Source: Croceicoccus sp. | Lineage (GTDB): Bacteria; Pseudomonadota; Alphaproteobacteria; Sphingomonadales; Sphingomonadaceae | Direction: 5' to 3' | NCBI GenBank assembly: GCA_002694745.1 | Contig: NZMY01000029.1 | Span: 108,293 to 172,292, forward strand | DNA: 64,000 nt | Shown here: piece by piece, positions 1 through 10,146 of the stretch | Layout of the letters: every line of letters begins with the position of its first letter | How positions within the stretch are numbered: position 1 is the first letter of the stretch | Translations under genes and position numbers: made by a program | The notes under the pieces: model-generated | Seen by the model: the letters and a program-made list of their open reading frames with translations, nothing else | What the model was told of the DNA's origin: nothing | Databases searched by the model: none

Positions 1-1081
1 CGAGGCCCAGCGTTTCGGCGGCGCGCGCGGTCAGCTCCACCGGCGGGCCCGAATGGGTCAGCGCCGTCCTGGCGCGGTCGATGGCGAAGGACAGCTGCGC
101 CTCGACCAGATCGGCCATGTCGACGCTGCGCCATTCACGTTTCACCAGCAGGTCCTGGTTGGCGGCAAGCGCCTGGATGCGGCGCATGAAGCGTTTCAGG
201 AACTCCTCGTTCCCCGGCGCCGAACGCCGGGCCAGCGCCATGATCAGCGTCAGCATGTTCTTGGCGCGATGGTTCACCTCGCGCAGCAGGTTCTCGATCG
301 ACTCGTTCTGCTCGCGCTGTTCGGTGATGTCGGTGTTGGTGCCGAACCAGAACTGCACGCTGCCGTCGGCGCCCCTGATCGGACGCGCGCGGGATAGGAA
401 CCAGCGATATTTGCCATCGGCGCCGCGCAGGGGGAACGTGTCCTCCCATAATTCGCCGGTGTCCCAGCTATGCTGCACACGCTCCACCACGCGGTCGACA
501 TGGTCAGGGTGATGCACGGCCTTCCAGCCCCAGCCTTCCATGTCCTCTATCGTGGTGCCGGTGTATTCGAACCAGCGGCGGTTGTACCAGAAGATCCAGC
601 CTTCGGCGTCCGCGATCCACGCCAGCTGCGAGATATTGTCCGCCATCATCTTGAAGCGGGTCTCGCTTTCGGCCAGCGCGCGGCGCGCAAGGTCGAGGTC
701 GCCCAGCTCGCGCGCGATCTTGCTGGCCCCGACGATCCGCCCGTCCGCATCGCGCACGGGAGAGACGGTGACGGTCACGTCGATGTCGGTGCCGTCCTTG
801 CGGCGGCGCACCGTGTGGAACGGCATCACCCGTTCGCCGCGCTCGATGCGGGCGATGATGTCGTCCTCTTCGTGCTGACGGTCGTCGGGGATCAGCAGGC
901 GGATCGATTTGCCCAGAATGTCGCCGGCGCGATAGCCGAACAGCCGCTCCGCCGCCGGGTTCCAGCTGGTGATCGTGCCATCGAGCCGTTTGGACACGAT
1001 CGCATCCTCGCAGCTTTCGAAGATCGCCGCGAGCAGGCCTTCGGCGGGCGTGCCGCTGATGGCGGGTGCGATCTCGTTCAT
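1..1081 (-). CDS. PAS-PAS HWE-family sensor histidine kinase, 3' end beyond window
   Basis: This is the N-terminal 360 residues of a sensor kinase read on the minus strand from ATG at 1081 with no stop before the window edge. Residues about 10-130 form a PAS domain (SWNPAAERLFGY) and about 140-260 a second, PAS_3-like one (WFEYTGTTIEDMEGWGW). The dimerisation/phosphoacceptor box REVNHRAKNML follows, then DLLVKREWRSVDM, both typical of HWE/HisKA_2 kinases, which usually act with unlinked response regulators in alphaproteobacteria. No transmembrane segment is visible, so it is probably cytoplasmic, sensing redox, light or a ligand through PAS. The ATPase domain lies outside the window. The family is clear; the stimulus is unknown. 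It starts 27 bases after the metZ stop on the same strand. Confidence 0.88.
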   Translation of the reverse strand, partial: MNEIAPAISGTPAEGLLAAIFESCEDAIVSKRLDGTITSWNPAAERLFGYRAGDILGKSIRLLIPDDRQHEEDDIIARIERGERVMPFHTVRRRKDGTDIDVTVTVSPVRDADGRIVGASKIARELGDLDLARRALAESETRFKMMADNISQLAWIADAEGWIFWYNRRWFEYTGTTIEDMEGWGWKAVHHPDHVDRVVERVQHSWDTGELWEDTFPLRGADGKYRWFLSRARPIRGADGSVQFWFGTNTDITEQREQNESIENLLREVNHRAKNMLTLIMALARRSAPGNEEFLKRFMRRIQALAANQDLLVKREWRSVDMADLVEAQLSFAIDRARTALTHSGPPVELTARAAETLGL

Positions 1082-1108
1082 GCCGGGCGCTCCCTGTTCG
1101 GCGTCACG

Positions 1109-2317
1109 TCACAGCCCGATGGCGCGCAGGGCACGGTCGATATCCTCAAGCAGGTCGTCTGCATCCTCCAGCCCGACATTGAAGCGCAGCATTCCTTCAT
1201 CGACACCCATCTCGGCGCGTTTTTCCGGTCCGACCGAATGGTGGGTGGTCGATGCCGGATGGCACATCAGCGACCGTGCATCGCCGATATTGTTCGAGAT
1301 ATCAATCAGCTGAAGATTGTCGAGCAGCGCATGCGCCTGCGCCCTGCCCCCGTCGAGCACGAAGGAGAAGATGCAGCCGGGCATGTCCATCTGGCGCATC
1401 GCCATGTCGTGGCGCGGGTGGCTTGCAAGGCCGGGGTGCAGGATCTTCGGCACGCGGCCTTCCATGAAGCGCCCGATTTTCAGCGCGTTGTCGCACTGGC
1501 GGCGGGCGCGCAGTTCCAGCGTTTCGAGGCCCTTCAGCACCACCCATGCGTTGAACGGCGACAGGTTGGGCCCGGTGTTGCGCTGGAACGGGAGGAGCTT
1601 GTCGTTGATGAATTCCTCGGACCCGCAGACCGCACCCGCCAGCACGCGGCCCTGCCCGTCCATCAGCTTGGTCGCGGAATAGGCGATGACGTCTGCGCCG
1701 AACTCCATGGGCCGCTGCATCACCGGCGTGCAGAACGCATTGTCGACCACGGTGGTGATGCCATGCGCCTTCGCCAGAGCGCAGACATGGTCGAGATCGA
1801 CGATGTCGAGCGTGGGATTGGCGGGGGTTTCGAAGAAGAACACCTTGGTGTTGGACTGGATCGCGGCCTCCCACGCGGCATTGTCGGTGGAATCGATCGT
1901 CGTCCCCTCGATCCCGAAGCGCGGCAGCAGTTCGTCGACCAGCCAGCGGCACGATCCGAAGGCCGCGCGCGCGGCGACGATGTGATCCCCTGCCGACAGC
2001 TGGCACAGCAGCGCCGCCGTCATCGCGGCCATGCCCGATGCCTGCGTGCGGCAGGCCTCTGCGCCTTCCATGATCGCGATGCGTTCATCCAGCATGGCGA
2101 CGGTGGGGTTCTGCAGGCGCGAATAGGTCATGCCCGCCGCTTCGCCCGCAAAACGCGCGGCGGGTGTGGCGGCATCCTCGTAGCTGTAGCCCGAGGTGAG
2201 GAACATCGCCTCGCTCGTCTCGCCCATGTCGCTGCGCCATGTGCCGGCGCGGACGGCCTGTGTGGCGGGACGCCAGTTGCGGGTGATCGAGCGGTCGGTT
2301 CCGGTGGTGCGTTTCAT
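1109..2317 (-). CDS. metZ: O-succinylhomoserine sulfhydrylase (MetZ)
   Basis: A 402-residue PLP enzyme of the Cys/Met metabolism family. It makes homocysteine from O-succinylhomoserine and sulfide in direct-sulfhydrylation methionine synthesis. The PLP-lysine motif SATKLMDGQGRV, the substrate-binding stretch LLPFQRNTGPNLSPFNAW and the C-terminal STTHHSVGPEKR are typical of MetZ rather than cystathionine gamma-synthase. Length matches the family. The start ATG at 2317 has no strong Shine-Dalgarno sequence. The 69-bp leader upstream shows no SAM-riboswitch-like structure that I can recognise. It lies downstream of two small membrane-protein genes and leuB on the same strand, so amino-acid genes are grouped but not clearly co-transcribed. 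Confidence 0.93.
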   Translation of the reverse strand: MKRTTGTDRSITRNWRPATQAVRAGTWRSDMGETSEAMFLTSGYSYEDAATPAARFAGEAAGMTYSRLQNPTVAMLDERIAIMEGAEACRTQASGMAAMTAALLCQLSAGDHIVAARAAFGSCRWLVDELLPRFGIEGTTIDSTDNAAWEAAIQSNTKVFFFETPANPTLDIVDLDHVCALAKAHGITTVVDNAFCTPVMQRPMEFGADVIAYSATKLMDGQGRVLAGAVCGSEEFINDKLLPFQRNTGPNLSPFNAWVVLKGLETLELRARRQCDNALKIGRFMEGRVPKILHPGLASHPRHDMAMRQMDMPGCIFSFVLDGGRAQAHALLDNLQLIDISNNIGDARSLMCHPASTTHHSVGPEKRAEMGVDEGMLRFNVGLEDADDLLEDIDRALRAIGL

Positions 2318-2386
2318 GGGTGATGCGGTTAGCGTCGGGGCGCTGCCATGACAATGTCGGATTGCCGGATCGGGAGGCGGGGCACG

Positions 2387-2770
2387 CTAGTCGCGGTCGA
2401 GCCAGCGCTGCGTCGCGGGTAGCCATTGCAGGACGATCACTCCGACGCTGACCAGCATGACGAGGGCGGCGCGCACGAGAATCCAAGCATCGCCGGACAG
2501 TTCGGGCGGGACGCGCAGGATCGCGATCACCGCGAGGATGAAGGTTACGATGTGGAAACCCGTCATCAGGAACCGCATCAGCGCGCTGCGAAGCCAGACG
2601 AAGGCGGTGGTGAGCGCAAGATAGATGGTGAAGAATGCCGCGATGGTCGGCGTCAGCGGATAAGGCGTAAGCGCCCATGCGACGAGGATCGCGCCGGCCG
2701 CCAGCAGCGCATTGGCTCGCACGGTCCAGGGTGACTGCCCCATATGTCTTTCGTATGCCCGCAAAGCCAT
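2387..2770 (-). CDS. small integral membrane protein, paralogue of the next upstream gene
   Basis: A 127-residue hydrophobic protein with about four predicted transmembrane helices (roughly residues 20-37, 42-60, 68-85 and 98-115). It has no domain I recognise. Residues 13-19 read SPWTVRA, closely matching RPWSVRA at the same position in the neighbouring 131-residue protein (2805-3200), and the helix layout is shared, so the two are a tandem duplication that has diverged. Both are minus strand, 34 bp apart, between leuB and metZ. The start at 2770 keeps the N-terminal length equal to that of the paralogue. Function unknown. Confidence 0.75.
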   Translation of the reverse strand: MALRAYERHMGQSPWTVRANALLAAGAILVAWALTPYPLTPTIAAFFTIYLALTTAFVWLRSALMRFLMTGFHIVTFILAVIAILRVPPELSGDAWILVRAALVMLVSVGVIVLQWLPATQRWLDRD

Positions 2771-2804
2771 CGTCGTCGTCCCGGCCCGATACGCCGTCTT
2801 GCCG

Positions 2805-3200
2805 TCAGCGGGCGCTGCCGGGTGCGAGCACCCAGCGGCCCGTGTCGGGGTGCCATAGCAGGGCCGTGCTCACCAGCGCCGCGCCGAATATCAGCACGAC
2901 CCGCAGCGGGAACAGCGCATCGGGATTGCGCCCCGGCAGGATGAAGACGAGCCCGTAGAGCACCAGCCCCGACAGGATGAAATGAAACGCGCTGATGGCA
3001 AAGCGCACCCAGTCGTTGCGGCTGGCGGCGAACAGCACCGCAATGGCGATATAGGCCAGCCCGGCCAGCACGACATGCGGCAGAAGGCGGGGCGGGGTGA
3101 GCGCGAGCGCCGCGACGGGCGTCAGCACAGCGAAGAGAAGGTAGGCGCGCACGCTCCATGGCCGGTCGCCGAAGCGCAGGCTCGCGATGATCCTGTCCAT
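2805..3200 (-). CDS. small integral membrane protein, tandem paralogue
   Basis: A 131-residue protein with about four hydrophobic helices and a short charged N-terminus ending in the RPWSVRA motif shared with the downstream neighbour. The C-terminus has LLWHPDTGRW, aligning with LQWLPATQRW of the paralogue. This indicates an ancestral four-helix unit copied in tandem. The gene begins 31 bp after the leuB stop and could be co-transcribed with leuB. There are no catalytic residues or known family signatures, and the function is unknown. Confidence 0.75.
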   Translation of the reverse strand: MDRIIASLRFGDRPWSVRAYLLFAVLTPVAALALTPPRLLPHVVLAGLAYIAIAVLFAASRNDWVRFAISAFHFILSGLVLYGLVFILPGRNPDALFPLRVVLIFGAALVSTALLWHPDTGRWVLAPGSAR

Positions 3201-3231
3201 GGCCCGCCCCCCGCTTGCCTTTCGCCCCCGC

Positions 3232-4287
3232 CTAAAGCCGTGCGAGGACCGCGTCGCCGATCTGGCTGGTCCCGGCGTCGCCGCCCAGATCCGCGCCGTA
3301 AATGCCGTCGGCCAGGGTCCTGGCGACCGCGGCCTCTACCCGTGCGGCGTGTTCTTCCTGCCCCAGCGAATGGCGCAGCAATTCGGCGGCCGACAGGATC
3401 GTGGCGAGCGGATTGGCGATCCCCTTGCCCGCGATATCGGGTGCGCTACCATGGATAGGTTCATAAAGTCCGAACGTGCCATGCGCGGTCTTGCGCTCGC
3501 CCAGCGAGGCACTGGCGAGCAGGCCGATCGAGCCGACGCACATCGAGGCCTGATCGGAGAGGATATCGCCGAACAGGTTTCCGGTGACCACCACGTCGAA
3601 CTGGCCGGGATTGCGCACCAGCTGCATCGCGGCATTGTCGACATACATGTGCGACAGGGTGACGTCGGGATAATCCGCCGCGACCTCGATCACCACGTCG
3701 CGCCACAATTGCGAGGTTTCGAGCACGTTCGCCTTGTCGACCGAGCAGAGCAGGCCGCGGCGCTTGCGGGCCGCTTCGAATCCGGCGACGGCGATGCGGC
3801 GGATCTCGCTTTCGTCATAGCTCATGACGTCATATCCCTGCCGCAGGCCTTCCGGGGTGGTGCGCATGCCCTTCTCGCCGAAATAGACGTCGCCGTTGAG
3901 CTCGCGCACGATGAGCAGGTCGATGGCGGAAGCAACTTCGGGGCGCAGCGCGGAGGCGCCTTCGAGGCCGGGGAAGACCTTGGCGGGGCGCAGGTTCGCG
4001 AACAGGCCCAGCTCGCTGCGCAGGCCGAGGATCGCCTGTTCGGGGCGCAGATGGCGTTCCAGAGTGTCGCAGGCCGGGTCGCCCACCGCGCCGAATAGGA
4101 TCGCATCGGCCTCCCGCGCGCAGGTCAGCGTTTCTTGCGGCAGCGGGTGGCCGTGGTTCCGGTAGGCGGTTCCGCCCACGTCCGAGGCGAGGAACGAGAA
4201 CGGCAGGGGCAATGCCTCGAGCACGCGGAGCGCCTGCTCCGTCACTTCCGGCCCGATACCGTCGCCCGCGAATACCGCGATCTTCAT
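3232..4287 (-). CDS. leuB: 3-isopropylmalate dehydrogenase
   Basis: A 351-residue NAD-dependent oxidative decarboxylase of leucine biosynthesis, converting 3-isopropylmalate to 2-oxoisocaproate in the cytosol. The N-terminus [14 protein letters not shown], the substrate loop [13 protein letters not shown], the metal/substrate site [30 protein letters not shown] and the nucleotide site [15 protein letters not shown] are all present. Length is standard. GGGA lies 7 bases before ATG 4287. It is 26 kb from leuC and 29 kb from leuD in this window, so the leu genes are split. Confidence 0.97.
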   Translation of the reverse strand: MKIAVFAGDGIGPEVTEQALRVLEALPLPFSFLASDVGGTAYRNHGHPLPQETLTCAREADAILFGAVGDPACDTLERHLRPEQAILGLRSELGLFANLRPAKVFPGLEGASALRPEVASAIDLLIVRELNGDVYFGEKGMRTTPEGLRQGYDVMSYDESEIRRIAVAGFEAARKRRGLLCSVDKANVLETSQLWRDVVIEVAADYPDVTLSHMYVDNAAMQLVRNPGQFDVVVTGNLFGDILSDQASMCVGSIGLLASASLGERKTAHGTFGLYEPIHGSAPDIAGKGIANPLATILSAAELLRHSLGQEEHAARVEAAVARTLADGIYGADLGGDAGTSQIGDAVLARL

Positions 4288-4314
4288 GTGCTGTTCCCTG
4301 ACCTTTTTTGTAAT

Positions 4315-4929
4315 CTATGCGATGCGCGCCAGCCTCTCGCGCAATATTGCGCGCGCGGCGGCGAGGTCGCCCATAACAGGACCGGCGCGGTCTGCAAGAA
4401 CCCGCTTTTCCACAAAGCGCCCGATGCGGTCGAATGCGGCAATTGTGTTGCCCCAGTCCGCACCTTCCAGATCCGGGCGCGAGCCGCCGTAGCCGAGTTC
4501 GCGCAGGAACAGCGCTTCATAGGCGATCAGCGCGGGCACCCAGCCGCGCGCCGAGGGGGCATGGCAGATCGCGTCGAGCACCGCGTCCAGCGCCTGATAG
4601 AGCGCGGGGAACGGGCTGCGTTCGGGCAGAATCGCGGCGGTGAGCGCGGTGACCCAGCCGATGGCGGCGGCGGGCAGCGGTTCGGAGAGGAAGGGCGCGC
4701 GGCTGGTGACAAGCTCGGCCTTGAGGAAGGGCAACTGGCTGGCCGAGCGCGCGGCGATGTCGATTGCCACTCCGTTGCCGGGGACCAGCACGGCGCGCAT
4801 CCGCCTGCCCCGCCCGCCCGCGACATAGCCCGCGACGAGGCCGTATTCGCCGGTCAGCACGCGCGCGATCGACGCGTTCTCGCCATGAGAGCGCGCGGCG
4901 CAGACGATGGCGGAGGCGCGGATGTGCAT
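4315..4929 (-). CDS. recO: DNA repair protein RecO
   Basis: A 204-residue protein beginning MHIRASAIVCAARSHGENASI, the OB-fold N-terminus of RecO. RecO loads RecA at gaps with RecF and RecR. The middle (ALYQALDAVLDAICH, RGWVPALIAYEALFLRELGYG) matches the helical RecO C-terminal domain, ending in an Arg-rich tail. The usual zinc-binding cysteines of some RecO proteins are absent, as in other short alphaproteobacterial forms. ATG at 4929 is chosen because the reading frame upstream runs antisense into the GNAT gene and lacks the family N-terminus. It lies 27 bp upstream of leuB on the same strand. Confidence 0.88.
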   Translation of the reverse strand: MHIRASAIVCAARSHGENASIARVLTGEYGLVAGYVAGGRGRRMRAVLVPGNGVAIDIAARSASQLPFLKAELVTSRAPFLSEPLPAAAIGWVTALTAAILPERSPFPALYQALDAVLDAICHAPSARGWVPALIAYEALFLRELGYGGSRPDLEGADWGNTIAAFDRIGRFVEKRVLADRAGPVMGDLAAARAILRERLARIA

Positions 4930-4998
4930 GGCCGCAAGCATTGACGCGGCGCGCGCGGCTGCGCAAGCGATCCCCGAGATGGAGGAAAGGGACAAGAG

Positions 4999-5508
4999 GT
5001 GATCAAAGGCGCGGCGCTGGACACCGGCAGGCTGGTCGTGCGGCCGTTCGAGGAGGATGATGCGGACCGGCTGGTCGCGATCTTCGCCGATCCCGATGTC
5101 GCGCGCCATGTCGGTGACGGCGCGCCGCTGGACCGGGCTGAAGCCCTGCTTTGGGTGCGAAATTCGCGCGCCAACCTGTCGCGGCACGGTTACGGCACGG
5201 GTGCGGTGACCCAGAAGGACGGCGGACGCATGATCGGCTGGGCGGGCGTGGCGCGGCCCGAGGGGGAGCCGCCCGAGATTATCTACGGGTTCGAACGTGC
5301 GGCGTGGCGCAAGGGATATGGGCGCGAATTGCTGGCCGCGCTGGTCGCCTTTGCCGCGGCGCGCGGGATCGATCCGGTGCGCGCGACCGTGGCGGCGGGC
5401 AACGCGACCTCATCGGCGCTATTGCTGGCGGCGGGGTTCAGGCTGGCGGATCCGCACTATGGCGGGGATCCACAGGTGCAGCTTTACGAATGGACCGCCT
5501 CGACCTGA
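4999..5508 (+). CDS. GNAT family N-acetyltransferase (RimJ/RimL type)
   Basis: A 169-residue acetyl-CoA-dependent N-acyltransferase. The opening ALDTGRLVVRPFEEDDADRL is the common N-terminus of RimJ/RimL-like GNATs. GFERAAWRKGYGRELL (about 97-112) is the acetyl-CoA-binding motif A and ATVAAGNATSSALLLAAGFR is motif B. The substrate could be a protein N-terminus or a small molecule. The start is GTG at 4999 preceded by GACAAGAG. It is divergent from recO (69 bp between), and its last 25 bases overlap the convergent gene at 5484-5789. Confidence 0.85.
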   Translation: MIKGAALDTGRLVVRPFEEDDADRLVAIFADPDVARHVGDGAPLDRAEALLWVRNSRANLSRHGYGTGAVTQKDGGRMIGWAGVARPEGEPPEIIYGFERAAWRKGYGRELLAALVAFAAARGIDPVRATVAAGNATSSALLLAAGFRLADPHYGGDPQVQLYEWTAST

Positions 5509-5789
5509 TTATCGGCGCAGGCGCAGGGTTTGGGCCGATTTTCGAGCGCGATATTCTTGTGGGCGGCTGCCTTGTCGGCGGCGATCGCCGGGTTGCGTTC
5601 GCGGCCCATCGTCCAGTTCTTGTCCAGCCGCACCTGCGGATTGGGCGCGCACCAGATCTCGCCCGTGTCGTCGATGGCGGTGACCCAGATGAGGTTATGT
5701 TCCTGGCCGTAATCGATCATGCCGAAAGCATAGCCGTGCCCCTTGCCGAGCACGTGGACTGGTATCGTCGGATTGAGCTGAGTGAACAT
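5484..5789 (-). CDS. conserved-looking hypothetical protein
   Basis: A 101-residue soluble protein without signal peptide or membrane segment. The centre is composed like a folded domain (GHGYAFGMIDYGQEHNLIWV, then TGEIWCAPNPQVRLDKNW), while the last third is Ala/Lys-rich. I do not recognise the family. Its stop codon lies inside the 3' end of the convergent GNAT gene, a 25-bp overlap, so one of the two C-termini may have been extended by stop-codon loss. Confidence 0.6.
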   Translation of the reverse strand: MFTQLNPTIPVHVLGKGHGYAFGMIDYGQEHNLIWVTAIDDTGEIWCAPNPQVRLDKNWTMGRERNPAIAADKAAAHKNIALENRPKPCACADNQVEAVHS

Positions 5790-5900
5790 GGGCGTGAAAT
5801 CCCGATGAGAGGGGTTTCACAAGCAATTGACGGATCGCGCGCCTGTTCCCGGCGTCTTGCCGCAAGTTAAGCTGTTCGGCGGTAAAGCGCCCGAACGCCC

Positions 5901-6197
5901 CTATTTGTCGGCGGGCTTCTTCGTCGGGCCCTTTTTCAGCGGCTCCGCCGATCCGGAATGCTTGGCTTCCAGCGCGGCGATGCGGGAGGAGAGCGCCTCG
6001 TTCTCTTCGCGGGCCTTGGCGGCCATGGCCTTGACCGCGTCGAATTCCTCGCGGCTGACGAAATCCAGCCCGCCCAGCGCCTCGCGCAGTCGTTCGCGCG
6101 CGGCCTCGCTGGCTTCGCGGCCCATGCCGGCGAAGGTGCCGGCAGCGGCGGTGAACAGGCGGGTGATGTCCGAGATACGGGGATTGTCGCTTTGCAT
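5901..6197 (-). CDS. ubiK: ubiquinone biosynthesis accessory factor UbiK (BMFP family)
   Basis: A 98-residue protein of the YqiC/BMFP family, which assists assembly of the ubiquinone-synthesis complex with UbiJ and can perturb membranes in vitro. An amphipathic N-terminal region (ISDITRLFTAAAGTFAGMGREASE) precedes a coiled coil starting at FVSREEFDAVKAMAAKAREEN, whose SREEFD element is characteristic. The tail is Lys/Pro-rich. ATG at 6197 (MQSDNP) is preferred because the longer frame upstream runs through the katG terminator hairpin. Transcription is away from katG with a terminator between. Confidence 0.82.
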   Translation of the reverse strand: MQSDNPRISDITRLFTAAAGTFAGMGREASEAARERLREALGGLDFVSREEFDAVKAMAAKAREENEALSSRIAALEAKHSGSAEPLKKGPTKKPADK

Positions 6198-6235
6198 GGA
6201 TATTAGATGCGATGCGCGCGGCCACAGTTCAAGAG

Positions 6236-6268
6236 AAAACCCCGCCATGCGTGCGGCACGGCGGGGTT
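6236..6268 (-). terminator. intrinsic terminator of katG
   Basis: CCCCGCC (6240-6246) pairs with GGCGGGG (6260-6266) around a GC-rich loop that can itself pair further. In the minus-strand transcript the stem is followed by TTTTCTC. It begins 16 bases after the katG stop. Confidence 0.85.
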
Positions 6269-6284
6269 CCTAAGTCTATGGGAC

Positions 6285-8675
<2,391 letters not shown>

Positions 8676-8686
8676 TCAAGGCCATG

Positions 8687-8711
8687 AAAAAGGCCCGCGC
8701 GGCGGCGGGCC
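8687..8711 (-). terminator. intrinsic terminator after the PRC-barrel gene
   Basis: GGCCCGC (8692-8698) and GCGGGCC (8705-8711) form a 7-bp GC stem with a 6-base loop, followed in the minus transcript by five T. It lies 21 bases after the stop at 8733. Confidence 0.85.
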
Positions 8712-8732
8712 CCTTCCCTTTTCCGCTTTTCG

Positions 8733-9023
8733 TTACGGACGCCGCACGCGGGCATAGTCGATCCGCGAGGCCGCGCCGCCATCGTGGTACACCACGTCCT
8801 GATTGCGGATTTCGAGATCGTCCGCGGCAATCATCCGGCCATCCTCAAGCCGGACGGCGGCGATGTGTTCCTTCTTCTTGTCGACCAGCAATTCTTCGAT
8901 CCTGCCATAGGAATTGCCCTTGCTGTCGAGCACGGAGAAGCCGCGAATATCCTGTTCCGGGTTGACGAGCGACCAGTCGCCCAGATCCTCGAGTTCGCCG
9001 AAGCGGTCATGTGTGTCGTTCAT
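8733..9023 (-). CDS. PRC-barrel domain protein
   Basis: A 96-residue acidic soluble protein. Residues about 24-75 (DIRGFSVLDSKGNSYGRIEE, LLVDKKKEHIAAVRLEDG) match the PRC-barrel pattern of beta strands known from the photosynthetic reaction-centre H subunit and RimM. Single-domain members in this group are often stress-associated and of unknown role. It is 23 bp downstream of the membrane-anchored gene at 9047-9580 and probably shares its transcript, ending at the terminator at 8687-8711. Confidence 0.8.
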   Translation of the reverse strand: MNDTHDRFGELEDLGDWSLVNPEQDIRGFSVLDSKGNSYGRIEELLVDKKKEHIAAVRLEDGRMIAADDLEIRNQDVVYHDGGAASRIDYARVRRP

Positions 9024-9046
9024 GTCGTAATCCTTTCCCGGCGCGC

Positions 9047-9580
9047 TCAGGCGCCCTGCAATATCTCGATATTGGCTTCGTCGACGATCATGAACGCCGC
9101 CTGGTCCGCGATCACGTCCAGCGTATCCTGATCGAGCGGAACGCCTTCGACATCCGACACGGCGCCGCCTTCGTGGATCCGGCCGCCCGAAATCATCAGC
9201 TGCTGTCCGGCGTTGATGTCCAACGGCACTTCGCGCGGTTCGTCGATGATGATGGCGAACATGCGCGCGCCGTCGTTCTGCACCCAGAAGCCGCGATCGG
9301 TGAGCGGGCCGTCGACGCCGACTTCGCCGGTGAAGGTCTGCCCGATATAGGCCTGCGGCTGGGCCAGTATGGCGGCCAGCGTCATGGGACCGGCGGGGTC
9401 CATCGCAGACTGGTCGACCGTGTCGAGCGTTCCGGCAGGCGCGGTGGCGACGGCGTCCTCGTCCACGACATTGTCATTGCCCGACGACAGCCACCAGATG
9501 AGCAAAACCACGAGGATGGCGGCGAGCAAGAGCCAGAGCCATGTCCGGGACGATTTCTTTTCTACGGGAATTTCAGCCAT
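9047..9580 (-). CDS. membrane-anchored protein with periplasmic domain, unknown function
   Basis: A 177-residue protein with a short basic cytoplasmic N-terminus, one hydrophobic helix at about 13-31, an acidic linker and a periplasmic domain of beta-strand character (IGQTFTGEVGVDGPL, GFWVQNDGARMFAIIID). The composition suggests a small OB-like fold, but I cannot assign a family. It precedes the PRC-barrel gene by 23 bp on the same strand, so both likely belong to one envelope- or stress-related transcript. Confidence 0.7.
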   Translation of the reverse strand: MAEIPVEKKSSRTWLWLLLAAILVVLLIWWLSSGNDNVVDEDAVATAPAGTLDTVDQSAMDPAGPMTLAAILAQPQAYIGQTFTGEVGVDGPLTDRGFWVQNDGARMFAIIIDEPREVPLDINAGQQLMISGGRIHEGGAVSDVEGVPLDQDTLDVIADQAAFMIVDEANIEILQGA

Positions 9581-9773
9581 GCTCGTTCTCCTCCGCGCGG
9601 TATGCGCATTAACGGAGCGAGTGGCGCACGGTAACGTTCCGAGATAATCCCGGTCAGGGGCGTATTAGCCGATTATCGGGGCATATCGGCACGCGCCCCG
9701 CCCCCCGCGTGCGTGACCGAGCGGTCGGGCGCGGGGGATCGGGGCGGTGTCCGGCCAATCGTTCAGTCGCCCG

Positions 9774-9965
9774 TTAAGGCTGGGCGAAGAACCACATCAC
9801 CACGATGGCCAGCATCAGCGCTACCATGCCTGCGGCGACATGTCCCCAGTCGACATGGGGCGCGTGGATGTGCCAGTGCGGATGTGCGTGGGGCCCTGCG
9901 ATATTGGCGGGGCGGCCGGGCGGCTCGACTCTGCGGGCGGCCCTTGGTGCATGCGAGATGCGCAT
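9774..9965 (-). CDS. small His-rich single-pass membrane protein
   Basis: A 63-residue protein. Residues about 26-41 have His at alternating or near-alternating positions (HAHPHWHIHAPHVDWGH), followed by one hydrophobic helix (about 42-60) and a short tail. The AAAGGAGGAG Shine-Dalgarno sequence just before ATG 9965 is among the strongest in the window, which supports translation. The His cluster could bind a metal or haem at the membrane surface, but this is inference. No neighbour indicates a pathway, and the gene stands alone. Confidence 0.65.
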   Translation of the reverse strand: MRISHAPRAARRVEPPGRPANIAGPHAHPHWHIHAPHVDWGHVAAGMVALMLAIVVMWFFAQP

Positions 9966-10082
9966 GATCTCCTCCTTTGCGTTGCTACGCTGTGTCAGCG
10001 CGGCTCCAACCTATGGAGTCGTCGATCATGCCGTTATACGCCTCTTCAGCGGCGAAGGACAGTTCTTGAAGCGCAGAACGAA

Positions 10083-10119
10083 CACCGCCCCGACCCGCGT
10101 TTCGGCGGGCCGGGGCGGC
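10083..10119 (-). terminator. hairpin downstream of the TonB receptor
   Basis: CCGCCCCGACCCGC (10085-10098) pairs with GCGGGCCGGGGCGG (10105-10118), with one mismatch. It begins 28 bases after the receptor stop. The tract after the stem on the minus strand (TGTTCGTTCTGCG) is T-rich but not a clean run, so termination may be partial. Confidence 0.6.
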
Positions 10120-10146
10120 ATCATTTCAGAGATTTATGTCAGGCGT

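Noticed and set aside
470..2323. Long plus-strand frame of 617 codons opposite metZ
   Set aside because: It is antisense to a clear metZ, and its His/Arg-rich composition is that of a GC-skewed shadow frame.
2318..2386. Possible SAM riboswitch upstream of metZ
   Set aside because: The leader is only 69 bp and shows no SAM-II or similar pseudoknot pattern that I can identify.
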